Origin: Parvularia atlantis
Taxonomy: Eukaryota; Opisthokonta; Rotosphaerida
Assembly (NCBI GenBank): GCA_943704415.1
Contig: CALSCO010002232.1
Location: 1 to 64,000, forward strand
DNA: 64,000 nucleotides
Reading direction: 5' to 3'
Made by a program: the position numbers and the translations under genes
Notes under the pieces: generated by a model
Told to the model about the DNA's origin: nothing
Seen by the model: only the letters and a program-made list of their open reading frames with translations
The model's database searches: none
Shown here: in pieces, positions 23,701 through 33,500 of the stretch
Layout of the letters: each line of letters opens with the position of its first letter
Position numbering within the stretch: position 1 is the first letter of the stretch

Positions 23701-26268
23701 CCGCGTCGAGGGCGTGCGTACCGCGTCGGGAGCTGCTCGACACGCGGCACACGCTGAGCGCGCCGCCGCAGCAGGACGACCCGATCGCGGAGACGGTCAA
23801 GGGCCTGTACGCGACGGTCATGCGAGCGCCGTCGTGCAAGGAGTTTACGTCGGCCCCGCCGAGCCCTGAGCTGCCGTTGTTCCGTCAGCAGATGCGCGAC
23901 CGGCAGCAGCACCAGCCCGGGGGCAAGACCGTCTCGCGTGTGTGGGACAGAACGCACTGCTTTGTGCGCCGCACGGCACATTGAGCGCGCCCGCGTGCAG
24001 TCGCAGTGCCGGCCGCGGCGTCCATGCGCGGCACGTTCCGCGGCAAGGTCGGGTGGTCGTCCAAGATCCGCGACGCGGTCAAGAACATCGAGGTCAAGCC
24101 GAAGGACGGGCCCAAGCTGCTTGACGTGGTCGAGGTGCGCTTCTTGGTCGGCTGCGCGGGCAGGCAGACGCTGACCGTCCCTACGGCGGCCCAGGCGACG
24201 AGCGAGCAAGAGCGCGCGATCAAGGACCAGCGCCGCAAGAAGAACCCGACCAACGTCTGGAACGAGGCGGGCGTGCTCAAGTTTGAGCAGCGCGAGAAGA
24301 CGAAGGATGTGCGGCACCTTGCACTTGCGGCCCCCAAAGCCGGCGCTGAGCGCGCCACGCTCCCGCGGCAGGGGCAGAGCAAGGCGCTCGTGCCCAAGGC
24401 CGGGTCGCTCAACCACCTCGTCAACTGGCTCACGAAGCCGCTCGACGGTGAGCCGACGATCGAGGGTGCGTGCCGTGCTGGTGCTGTTGGCCGCGCGTGC
24501 TTGACGCGGGGCAGACGCCGAGTTTCTGCGGCGCGTGTTTGTGTCGCTCGACAGCTTCACGACGCCCGAGATCTTTGTCGAGAAGCTGATCGAGCGGTGC
24601 GGTGCGGTGTGGTGCGCGGGCCGGACGGGACCCTGAGCGGGCTGCGGCCGCGCGCAGCTACGTGGGGCCCGACAAGGACCACATCAGCGAGTACGAGATG
24701 AACATACTGCACAACGTGCAGAAGCGTGTGTGCACGGTCTTGTGCGTCGCGGTCGTGGCCGTGCGCGCGACGAGCGCTGACGGCGCGCAACCTGCAGCAA
24801 GCAGTGGATCATCGCGCGGCACCTGCAGGACCTGCCCGCGCGCCCGGGCCTGATCCAGCGCTGCGAGGACTTTTTCGAGCACACAGTCAAGAAGGACTCT
24901 GACTACCTCGCGAAGGACCTCAAGCTGTGCCTGGAGCTCTACGTGCGGCGCTGCACCACGCGCCGGTTGCGCAGTCGCTCACGCCCTCGGCGACCGCGCA
25001 GACCGCCAACGAGCCGTTCCGGCACGCCAAGCAAATCGCCGAGGGGCGGCATCCGTGGGCCGAAGTCGACGTGCCGTCGTCCGAGGTGCCGCAAGGGCCG
25101 CTCCCGCTGCGCACGTGCCGCCGCTCAAGCTGGCGGCGCGCAACCGCAGGTCACGCCCTTTGTCAAGACGGCCGTGTACTTTAACGCGCAGGAGACGGCG
25201 CGGCTGCTCACACTCGAGGACGCCGAGATCTTCAAGGCGATCAGGGTACGCGGCCGTGCCAGGCGCGTGCCTGGCTCACACGTGCGACGCAGTTGTCGGA
25301 GCTGTGCAACGCGGCGTGGACGCGGCCGGATGCGCGCGAGCGGGCGCCGCACGTGCTCGAGATGATCGAGCGGACGCAAAAGGTGTCGCACTGGGCGGCG
25401 TACATGATCCTGCAGGAGGACGACGAGCGGCGGCAGCGCAAGATCGTGGCCAATATGCTCTCGCTGGCGCAGGTGCGCGTGCGGTGCCCGTGCAGGCGGG
25501 CTCAAGCTCACCGTCACGCCGTGCCGCCCACAGCACCTGATCGTGATCCACAACTTCCACTCGGCGACCGCAGTGTTGGCTGCGCTCCAATCGCACGCAG
25601 TGCAGAAGCTGCCGTGCGTGCACGAGAGCGCGCCCGCGATCGCCAAGGTGCCCTCCCTCCCTGTGGGTGACTCGGCCTCTGATCCCTCGCGCGCGCGCGC
25701 GCAGGCCGACCAGCAGCTGAGCGAAAAGAAGGACGCCAAGGGGCTGGCCGGGTCCGCCGTCGTGCCGTTTGCGTGCGTGGCGCGAGCGGAGGCCTGCACG
25801 CGCGCGCATCGACGGGCCGTGCGCACGCAGCGCCGACCTGCTTAAGGACCTGATGGGCACGGTCACGGCCGACGCCGACTCGCTCTCGACCAACAAGAAC
25901 CCGCCGATCGACTGGTCGCTGCAGGTGCGCACGAACCGCTCGAGCGAGTGACGCACACGCTCACTGCGCGCACGCCATGCGCAGACCGCCGCGGCCAACG
26001 CGCTCTCGCGCATCCTTGAGCAGCAGCGCACGTGCCAGTACCGCTTCCCGGCGCAGGCGCGGCTGCAGCAGGCCATCCACCAGAGCATCGAGGAGGCGCC
26101 GCGGTCACCGCTCCTGTCAGGTGCGCGGCGACTCGCACGTGCTCAGCCGCGGCGCGCAATTCAGCCGCGCACCGGCACACAGGCGCTGGCATACGGCGCT
26201 TCGCCAAGAAGGCAACGAACGAGGTCGACCTGGCGTCGGTGCTGCAGCGAGTGCGCAATGCCCAGTGA
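8800..26268 (+). CDS. Giant modular helical-rod protein with C-terminal RasGEF (REM + CDC25) unit
   Basis: One 17.5-kb gene with dozens of GTGCG/CAG introns, all exons on the plus strand. The N-terminus ([14 protein letters not shown], then [20 protein letters not shown]) is helical and I do not recognise it. From about 10.5 to 23 kb a highly charged all-helical rod is built of roughly ten tandem modules of about 1.2-1.4 kb of genomic DNA. Each carries landmark A, such as [20 protein letters not shown] (16758) or [19 protein letters not shown] (21850). Each also carries landmark B, such as [20 protein letters not shown] (about 22390). From about 24.4 kb a REM domain appears ([37 protein letters not shown]). 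The CDC25-type catalytic domain follows: [73 protein letters not shown] and a stop at 26268. Inferred role: GTP loading of a Ras-family GTPase at a cytoskeletal or membrane scaffold. ATG at 8800; an in-frame GTG at 8761 was rejected. Confidence 0.8.
10560..22480 (+). repeat. About ten tandem modules in the rod gene
   Basis: Landmark A (N-P-x-L/F-x4-9-L-R/K-x2-L) recurs near 10569, 11971, 13316, 14252, 15521, 16758, 18017, 19389, 20712 and 21850. Landmark B (L-L-P or variant, then D-x2-x-M/L-R/K-x2-L) recurs near 11149, 12530, 13740, 14740, 15990, 17187, 18560, 19965, 21085 and 22390. The two alternate with a period of about 0.9-1.4 kb. A third motif, KPSxxQxxxADxVDRxS, is clear near 17385 and 20158. 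The units are diverged in protein sequence and not detectably repeated in DNA, so the duplication is old. Confidence 0.65.
11617..11638 (+). repeat. C22 run forming an intron polypyrimidine tract
   Basis: Twenty-two consecutive C between CACTTAC and GCGCAG inside the rod gene. It sits where a polypyrimidine tract would lie before the 3' splice site. Confidence 0.75.
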
Positions 26269-26482
26269 GCAGTAGGCCTAGGCCTATGTCAGATTGCAAG
26301 CCTGAGTTAGCCTGGTAGATGCGGTAGATGCGCTCGCTGGACTTGCCGGGTGTCTCACGGCCCAGCCAAGACCTGCTGCTCGACCGGGGGCGTGCTGGTC
26401 GAGGTCGAGAGGCACCTGCCAGTCACAAGACAACACACAAAGTGGCTCACGGTTCAGAAGGCAGGCGGCAGGAGGGCGCGCC
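26269..26482. other. 214-bp convergent 3' intergenic region
   Basis: Lies between the stops of the rod-RasGEF gene (plus) and the Q-rich gene (minus). It has visibly lower GC than the genes and contains the palindrome AGGCCTAGGCCT (about 26276-26287). No coding signal was seen; it probably holds both 3' untranslated regions. Confidence 0.5.
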
Positions 26483-27139
26483 TCAGAGCGCGCCCAGGTG
26501 CCTCTGCAGCCGGCCACAGCGGGCGGCGAGATTGCCGAGCAGCGGCAGGCCGTAGTGCACGAGTAGCGGGTTGACCTCGGCCGCTGGGAGGTTGTCGAGC
26601 TCGTGAACGGTGCACTCAGCGTGCGCCGGCGGCGGCAGCAGCCACTTGACTGGGGCTGGGCCAATCTTGTTCATGAAGACCACCTCGTTCCGCCGGCGAA
26701 GCTCGGCGTTCGCGATAGCTTGGGTGAGCTGCTGCTGCTGCTGCTGCAGCTGATTGAGGAGCTGCAGCAGCTGCTGGTGCTGCTGCTGGTGCTGCTGGTG
26801 CTGCTGCTGTTGCTGCTGCTGGTGCTGCTGCAGCTGCTGCTGTTGCTGCTGCTGGTGCTGCTGCATCTGCTGCTGCAGGTTGCCGATGGCCGCCAGCACG
26901 ACCGCCTGGCCGGGGTTCGTCGCCGCGACGGCCGCGGCGGCCGCCTGCACCTCGGCGTCGAGCGCCGGCTGCATGGCGAGCGCCGTGTTCGTGCCGGCCG
27001 AGGAGCTCGCGCGCGCCAGGCGGATGTGCGCACTGCCGCGCCAGTTAAGCGGCGCCAGCGCTCGTCGCGTCCTCGGCACGCACGCGATGACGGCCGGCGG
27101 GACGACCGGCTGCACGGGCGCGACGGGGGCGTTGGCCAT
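26483..27139 (-). CDS. Glutamine-rich single-exon protein, unknown function
   Basis: A 218-residue uninterrupted ORF from ATG at 27137-27139 (MANAPVAPVQPVV). This is unusual here because nearly every other gene is split. The N-terminal third is Ala/Pro/Val-rich. The centre (encoded by 26728-26879) is a run of Q and QH repeats with the look of a coiled coil, NLQQQMQQHQQQ onward to QLLNQLQQQQQQL. The C-terminus is a compact domain containing FMNKIGPAPVKWLLPPP, then AAEVNPLLVHYGLPLLGN and RLQRHLG. The last block resembles a widespread but unnamed fungal/protist family in which a Q-rich stretch precedes an L-x2-LL-x2-YGLP motif. That link is from memory and weak. An upstream in-frame TTG would add about 31 residues and was not used. 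Confidence 0.55.
   Translation of the reverse strand: MANAPVAPVQPVVPPAVIACVPRTRRALAPLNWRGSAHIRLARASSSAGTNTALAMQPALDAEVQAAAAAVAATNPGQAVVLAAIGNLQQQMQQHQQQQQQQLQQHQQQQQQQHQQHQQQHQQLLQLLNQLQQQQQQLTQAIANAELRRRNEVVFMNKIGPAPVKWLLPPPAHAECTVHELDNLPAAEVNPLLVHYGLPLLGNLAARCGRLQRHLGAL
26728..26879 (-). repeat. Imperfect CAG/CAC trinucleotide repeat (polyQ/QH)
   Basis: About 50 codons of mostly CTG read on plus (CAG on minus), interrupted by GTG (CAC, His) and a few Leu codons. It encodes the glutamine-rich centre of the neighbouring gene. Likely length-polymorphic. Confidence 0.85.
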
Positions 27140-27627
27140 GGCTCGTCGGCTGCGGCGCGCGCGCGGGAGGTCAGTGCCAGACGAGGCGCCAAGCGAGGCC
27201 GCGCCGCGCGGCAGCCTGGCATCGTCCGTCAACCAGTTTCATAATGGTGACAGACGGGACGCGCGTCGTGGTCGAGGAAGGTCACGCGCGACCGCGGGGC
27301 CAGGCGGTGGTCGGCGCGCTTGTCGACGGGCAGCGGCCAACGTCTTCAAGCCCAGGGCGACAATTGCAGCCGAGTGCGGAGGCACCGGCGTGCTCAAGTG
27401 GCTCAACGGCCAGCAGCTCGACCGTCTTGCGCTCACCGACGACGACCGCTGTGCAGCTCGCGGGCCGTGCCCTAAGCCGGGACGCGTTGCACCCTTTCCA
27501 AAGTGCGCACAGCGGCTGAGCATCTCTCGCCGCCTCTGGCTCAGAAGTTCCTGCTCGCGCAGCTGTGAGAGCGATTGTGGTCTTCTTGGTCCCGAGCCTT
27601 GAGCAGCCACTGGCACACACAGGGCGT
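27140..27627. other. Unassigned stretch with fragmentary coding signal
   Basis: About 490 bp with no gene I can support. On the minus strand one short frame ending near 27245 reads LPVDKRADHRLAPRSRVTFL and on to HDARPVCHYETG, with perfect GC3. A different minus frame just upstream has VVVGERKTVELLAVEPLEH. No splice pair joins them into a recognisable protein, and plus-strand frames give nothing known. It may be a decayed gene or long leader of the Q-rich gene. Confidence 0.4.
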
Positions 27628-27671
27628 TCAGCGCTTGCTCAGCGCTTGCTCAGCGCTTGCTCAGCGCTTGC
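27628..27671. repeat. Four perfect copies of an 11-bp repeat
   Basis: TCAGCGCTTGC repeated four times head to tail. On the minus strand each copy is GCAAGCGCTGA. It spans the last codons and the stop of the cytochrome b561 gene. Because the period is 11, successive copies are read in successive frames, and the third copy supplies the TGA at 27639-27641. Confidence 0.92.
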
Positions 27672-28391
27672 TGGCGCGTGCGTTGCGTCGACTTGCAGCA
27701 GCAGCCGCGCGGCGGCGTCGAGCGCGCGCGGGCCGACCACGGCGGCGGCGGCGACGGCGCTGGCGGCGATGGCGCTCGCGCCGTACGGCAGCAGGAGCGG
27801 ACCCCAGGCGGCGCGGCCGAACCAGTTGGATGCGAAGCCGAGGGCGACGGTCGCTGCACTGGCGACGAGCGCAGCGGCGGCCGTGGCGCGATGCGCGCGC
27901 ATCCAGCGGGCGAGGCGCGCGGGGCTGCCGGCGGCGACGAGGCTTGGCGCGACATGCACCGCGAGGCCCGTGACAAGCTGGGCGACGCAGAGCGCGGCAG
28001 TGGCGATGCCGGCCCTGCAGGCGTGGTCAGTGCACTGCATTGTGCATTGCACGCAGGCCGGTGCCACGACGCACCAGCTGTGCCAGGTGCGCAGGTGCGG
28101 CTTGCCGTGCAGGTCCTTGTTGACCCACGCGACGGCGACGGCTGCCAGGAGCATCGCGGCCGCCGAGCCCTGCAGCGCCCAGTGCGCGGCGATCCACGCG
28201 CTGCGCGACGGGCCTGCCGCGACGCCACGCGCCGCCAGCAGCACGCCCTCAACGCTCAGCAGCAGCCACGCCGCGCCTGCCAGCGGATGCAGCGTGAAGA
28301 AGACGTGCGCGGGCCCGCTCCAGGCGGCGGCGGCGACCGTGGCCGCGGCGACCCACGTCGCGACACGCGCGGCGAGCTCGATCGACATCAT
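27639..28391 (-). CDS. Cytochrome b561-domain membrane protein
   Basis: A trans-membrane di-haem electron carrier, probably an ascorbate-linked ferrireductase of the CYB561D type. Six hydrophobic helices are visible. Candidate haem histidines occur in the family pattern: FTLHPLAGAAWLLLSVEGVLL, IAAHWALQG, LHGKPHLRTWHSW-AGIATAAL and RWMRAHRATAA. A 58-nt GTGCGT to CAG intron splits HSW from AGIATAAL; removing it restores the canonical HSW.G.AT motif. I chose ATG 28389-28391 (MMSIELAARVATW), just before the first helix. Its start is 23 bp downstream of the stop of the second aldehyde dehydrogenase on the same strand. The C-terminus ends ASAEQALSKR, made entirely by the 11-bp tandem repeat. Substrate and membrane are not known from sequence. 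Confidence 0.82.
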   Translation of the reverse strand: MMSIELAARVATWVAAATVAAAAWSGPAHVFFTLHPLAGAAWLLLSVEGVLLAARGVAAGPSRSAWIAAHWALQGSAAAMLLAAVAVAWVNKDLHGKPHLRTWHSWCVVAPACVQCTMQCTDHACRAGIATAALCVAQLVTGLAVHVAPSLVAAGSPARLARWMRAHRATAAAALVASAATVALGFASNWFGRAAWGPLLLPYGASAIAASAVAAAAVVGPRALDAAARLLLQVDATHAPASAEQALSKR

Positions 28392-28414
28392 GCAAAGCGT
28401 CACCGCAGTCACAG

Positions 28415-30473
28415 TTAGGACGCCCCGCCCGCCGCCGCCCCGCCGCGCCCGCCGCCAGCTGTGGCCGAGCCCGAGCGGCGGAAGACAAACATCTTCTCGT
28501 GCGTCATGTCGCGCATGGTGTAGTTGATGCCGCCGACGCCAAAGCCGCTGTGCTTGTGGCCGGCGAAGGGCATCCTTGCGCCGCGGCCGGTCAGCACGCT
28601 GGGCCCGCCCGCACGTGTCGCCGCACCAGTCCACGCGGAACGTGGTCGAGTCGTTGACCATCACCGCCGACGCGTTCAGCCGCTCGCCCACGCCAAGTGC
28701 GCTCTCTGGCACGGGCGATCAGCCAAGGTCGCGCAGCACGCCTGCTCGCACCCCACGACGACGTAAACACGGCCGCCTGGAACGAGTATGGCAGGGCGTT
28801 GGCCAGCGCGACGGCCTCATCAACCGAGTCGTAGCCGTAGACGCACACGACCGGACCAAAGATCTCCTGCGACGACACGCTGCCCACACGCCCTCAGCAC
28901 CGAGTGAGTGGCGAGCACGCTAATGGACGCACCGCACGTCGTGCGGCGGGTTGAGCAGCACTGTCGGGCTGTAGAGTGTCGGGCTGAGGCGCTTGCCGCC
29001 GCAGACAACGCGCGCGCCTGCCGCGTGGGCGTGCCGATGAGACCAGGCCCCGCACAAAACGTCACGCGCACCGCGCTCGGCGGCCTCGGTCACCCACTCG
29101 GCCACCCGGTCGACCTCGCGCGTGGCGATGAGCGGGCCCACGTCAGTCGCGGCGTGCGTCGGGTCGCCAACGACCAGCTTCTGCGCCTCGGCCGCGAGCG
29201 CCTCGGCGAGCGCCTTTTGTGCCGCCCGCCTTGCCTAAGCACAACGAGCAAGCGGCAGCAGGGACCAAGCGCACCTGGGCCTTGCGGTGCGGCACAAACA
29301 CGCGCTGCACCGACACACACACCTGCCCGGCGTGGTAAAAGGCGCCTGCGGGGCGGGTGAGCAGGGCGACGTTGCCGAGCCGCCGCACCCTTGACGAGCG
29401 TCGGGACGAGGTGCGCCATGCCGTCCGCGTCGTCCATGACGATGACGGGCGCGGCGCCGCCGTGCTCGAGCGCAAAGCTGCGCGTGCGCGTGCGCGTCAG
29501 CCCGCCCGTGAGCCCTCAGCCGCCCCGGCGCGCACCGCGTGCCCGGCGCGAGCTTGGCACGCAGCGACCATCCGACGCGCGCCGAGCCGATGAAGCTGAA
29601 GAAGGCCGTGCGGGCGTCGGTCGCGAGCGCCTCGGCCAGCTGGTTGTCGGCGAGGATGACCTGACGCGGGGGAAGGGGGGAGGGGGGCCGGTTGAGCGTG
29701 CTGCGCTCGCGCGTGCGCGAACCACGGCCGACCTTGCACCAGCCCTCGGGCAGGCCCGCCTCGGCCAGCAGCGCGGCAAAGGTCAGGCAGGGCAGCGGCG
29801 TGGCCAGCGACGGCTTGACGACGACGGGGCAGCCGACGGCGATGGCGGGGATGGCCTGGTGCACGATCAGGTTGAGCGGGTGGTTGAACGCTGGGCGCGG
29901 ATGGGCGGGTGAGCCGTCGCGATGTGCGACGCCGAAGAGCGCGCGCGCGCGCGTGTGTGTACCGCTGATGGCCACGACCGGGCCGATGGGCTCGCGCACG
30001 GTCCAGGCCAGGCGGTCGGCCGAGGCCGCGGTCTTGCCCAGCGGAATCTGCGTGCCGTGCAGCTCGCTGGCGAGCGCGGCCAGGGCCACGTCGACGCCGT
30101 CGGCTGCGCGCACGGCCTCGACCACGGCGTCCTTGAGCGGCTTGCCGCCGTTGAGCGCGATCTCCTGCGCCAGCGCGTCCTTGCGCGCCTCCATCAGGCC
30201 CTTGAGCTGCACGTGCGCGCGCGCGCGCGTTTGCTCAGTCGCGGGAGGGGCTCAACCGCGCGGCCCCACCTTGGTCAGCACGCTCACGCGCTGATGCAGC
30301 GGCAGCCACGCATCGCGGTCGCCGAACAGCGCCGCGGCTCGGGCCATCGCGCGCTCGCCCTCGGCGGGCGTGGCCAGCGGCAGCGTCGCGATCACCCGCC
30401 CGTCGTACGGCGCGTGCACCGCGAGCGACGACGCCGTGGCCGTGGCGAGCGTGCGCCGCGCAAGCCCAAGCAT
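28415..30473 (-). CDS. Aldehyde dehydrogenase superfamily protein (second, bacterial-like subtype)
   Basis: NAD(P)-dependent aldehyde oxidation. The short N-terminus MLGLARRTLATATASS is R/A/S/T-rich and may be a mitochondrial presequence; then VHAPYDGRVIATLPLA. Landmarks: ALNGGKPLKDAVVEAVRAAD, REPIGPVVAIS, AFNHPLNLIVHQ, VVVKPSLATPLPCL, FFSFIGSARVGW, LEHGGAAPVIVMDDAD (catalytic Glu), YHAGQVCVSVQRVFV (catalytic Cys), SSQEIFGPVVCVYGYDS and MPFAGHKHSGFGVGGINY. It ends THEKMFVFRRSGS plus a Gly-rich tail. The C-terminal GHKHSGFGVGGI signature is typical of a bacterial/archaeal ALDH group rather than ALDH2, so this is not a recent copy of the gene at 413-2721. An upstream GTG was not used. About eight introns; one 3' splice site has a C-rich tract (29660-29690). 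Confidence 0.9.
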
Positions 30474-30533
30474 TCGCACCCGACAACAAGGCAACAACGA
30501 AGACACGCCGGTCACCCCCACTTCACTCCTCCT

Positions 30534-33500
30534 TCAGGCGGCAAACATCGTCACGGGCCGCATGCGCCGCGTCGTCGGCGCCGGCTCCTCCTGCTTGTCC
30601 TCCTCCTTCTCCTCCTGCGGCGCGTGCTTGAGGCGGCGGCATCCACACACGCGCGGCCACGCAGCGCTGCGCACCGGCTCGTTCTGGCTGAAGATCGCGA
30701 TCAGCTTCACCGGGTCCTCGATGCACGTCATGCAGTAGAAGCCGCCGCCGCGCTTGGCGTACTGTTCGCCCACGCGCTCGCTGCAGTTGAAGCAGCGCTC
30801 GCGCACGGGGTCATACAGCACCTTGAGCATGTTGCGCAGGGCAGCCTGCCGTCGTCGCGCGGCGCGTTCAGACGGCACTGCAGCCCAGTGCTCGCGCGCG
30901 GGGAGGGGGGGGCAGTGGCAGACGCACGTGGATGATATACCAGACGATGTTGAAGCACGCCTTCTCCTCAGCCTTGTATATTTGCGGCTCGCGGATGCCC
31001 CAGAAACTGCAACCGACCGACCTGCGTGCGCGCGCGCGTGTGTTAGGCCCGTGCAGGCGACAGCCAACGACGGCGCCGCGCACGCGCGCACGTACATGCC
31101 CGAGTTGAGCGCCAGCTGCAAGTTCTCCAGGCTCAACTTCTCGTCCAGCTGGGTCAGGTTGATCGCGCGGTCGTCGACCGTGCCGGCGCGGACGGTGTTC
31201 ACGAGTTTGCTGCCGCGAGCGCGCCGTCAGTTGCTGGCACACCGCAAGCGCACGGGCGTGTGCACGCACCACAGCAGCACGCCGTTGCTGCACGCCGACG
31301 GCAGGCTCGACGTCGTCACGGGCACCAGCTTGAGCTGCCGCAGGTGCACGTCGTTGCCGAGCTTGCTGTTGATCCAGTCGATCGAGGCAGCCTGCCGCGG
31401 CCACCGAGTCAGCGTGTGCTTGGACCGCGAGGGCCGGCGCGCACCTTCGTGTCCTTGAAGGCCTCGCTAAACTGCGGGCCCTTGCGCGACGCCGACACGG
31501 GCGGGGCTGCGCACGCGTCAGCCACAGCTTGACCACGGACCGCGCACGGCGCACCCTTGTTCATCACAACGATCGTGCGCCCGCCGACCTTCTGCGTCGA
31601 CGCGCTGGTCGACCGGTTGATCGTCTCGGTCGTGGCCGGCGCGGTGGTCTCCGTCTGCTCATGTGTGCGCACGACTGCTTGTGAGTGCAACGCGCCGCAC
31701 GCTCAGACCAGCGTACCGGCGTCTTGCCCGTGAGCTTGTCCAGCGTCGAGCCCTCCTTGGTCGTCGCGTTGGCCAGCTTCTGCCGCCAGTCGTTGTCGAG
31801 TTTCTGCAGGGGGGGGGGGGGGTCAGCCGCACGCATCACGATGCAGGTGCGCGCGCGCGCACGTACGGGAGCTGATGCGTTGCCGGCAGCAGGCATCATG
31901 ACCGTCTGCGGGCGCGCGCGCCGCGACTGGGCGGCGGGCGCCTCGTCGGCCACGCGCGTCTGCGAGCCGTGAGTCAGCACACGCTGCATGTCCTCAGACC
32001 AACGCACCTCCTCGGTCGACGTCACCAGCTCGGTCGAGGCGCTGCTGCTCTCGGACACGGCCGGCGACGTGCTCGTGCGGGTCTTGCGCACGGGCTCTTC
32101 GGTCTCTGTCGCGGCGGCGTCGTCCTGCAAGTGCGATGTCAGTCGTCCGCGCGAGCCGCCTGCCGCGCGCAATCGCACCTTGCCCTCGCCGCCCTCGGCC
32201 AGCCACAGCTTCTTGTGCTGCTCGCGGCCAAAGCCCTGCAGCACCCCGTCGCGCAGTCAGCGCCGCAATGAGGCGCCTCACGCGACGCGCTGCATACCTC
32301 GTCGTAGTTGCCCTTGAGCTTGAACAGCTGCTTGAAGTGTGGCTGTGTGTGCGCGCGTGTGAGCGCACCGTGCTGCACACGGCGGCAACGCACCTTGCAG
32401 TAGTAGTTGCCCGACAGCGCCGCGTACGTGCCCAGCGTGAGCTGCTTGTGGCACTCGGTGCAGCGGAAGCACGCTTTGTGGTAGACCTTGTTGTCGACCG
32501 GCGTGCGCTCGAGCGGGTACACGGTCTCGTTGCACTTGGCGCACTTCTCGATGTTGACATTGGTGCTGAAGCGGTTGCTCGTCTGGCGGTGCAGCGCGTC
32601 AGCAACCGATGCGCACGCGCGCGCACACGCGACACGGCACACCTTGGGCTTGGGCTGCGCCTCGACCTTGGCCTCGGCCTCGGCCTTTTGCGTTGCGAGC
32701 GTCTGCTGCTGCTTCTGTACCGCGGCCGTCTGCTGCTGACGCCGGCGCTCCTCGCGCGCCGCCTCGTCCTGCGACAGCTTCTCGGTGGCCGCGGTCTCCG
32801 CCTGGACGACCTCGGCCTCGCGCCGCCTGCGCCGCTCCTCGCGCTCACGCTGCCGCGCCGCGTCCTCGGCCTCGAGCCGCTCCCTCTCGGCCGCGGCGGC
32901 CTTGGCGGCCTGCTCAGCCTCCTGCTCGCGCTGCCGGCGCCGCTCCTCGCGCCGGCGCTCGTGGTCGCTCGCACTGCTGTCTTGCGACGTAGCCGATGCG
33001 GGCGCGGGCGATGGCGTGGCGACGGCGGTGCCCGCGGCCTCCATCTCGCGCCGCTTCTTGCGCTCCTCACGCTCGCGCTGCCGAGCAGCCTCCTCCTCCT
33101 CGAGACGGGCACGCGCCTCGGCCGCGGCCTTGGCTGCCTCGGCCTCCTCCTTCTCGCGCCGCTTGCGCCGCTCCTCACGCGACCGCGCAAACTCGTCGTC
33201 GTTCGATGCGGCCGACGCAGGCGTGACGGCTGCTGCCGTGCTCACAGCGGCCGCCTCCATGTCACGCCGCTTTTTGCGCTCCTCACGCTCGCGCTGTCGT
33301 GCAGCCTCCTCCTCCTCGAGACGGGCACGCGCCTCGGCCGCGGCCTTGGTTGCCTCGGCCTCCTCCTTCTCGCGTCGCTTGCGCCGCTCCTCACGCGACC
33401 GCGCCAGCTCGTCGTCCACCGACGGCGCCGCCGCCGCTGCCTTGGTGTCGCCCAGCGCCGACGCCGACGTCGCCAGCTCAGCCTCGCGCTTCTTGCGGCG

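Noticed and set aside
26728-26879. Regular repeats considered as a CRISPR-like or satellite array
   Set aside because: It is a trinucleotide coding repeat with no spacer structure.
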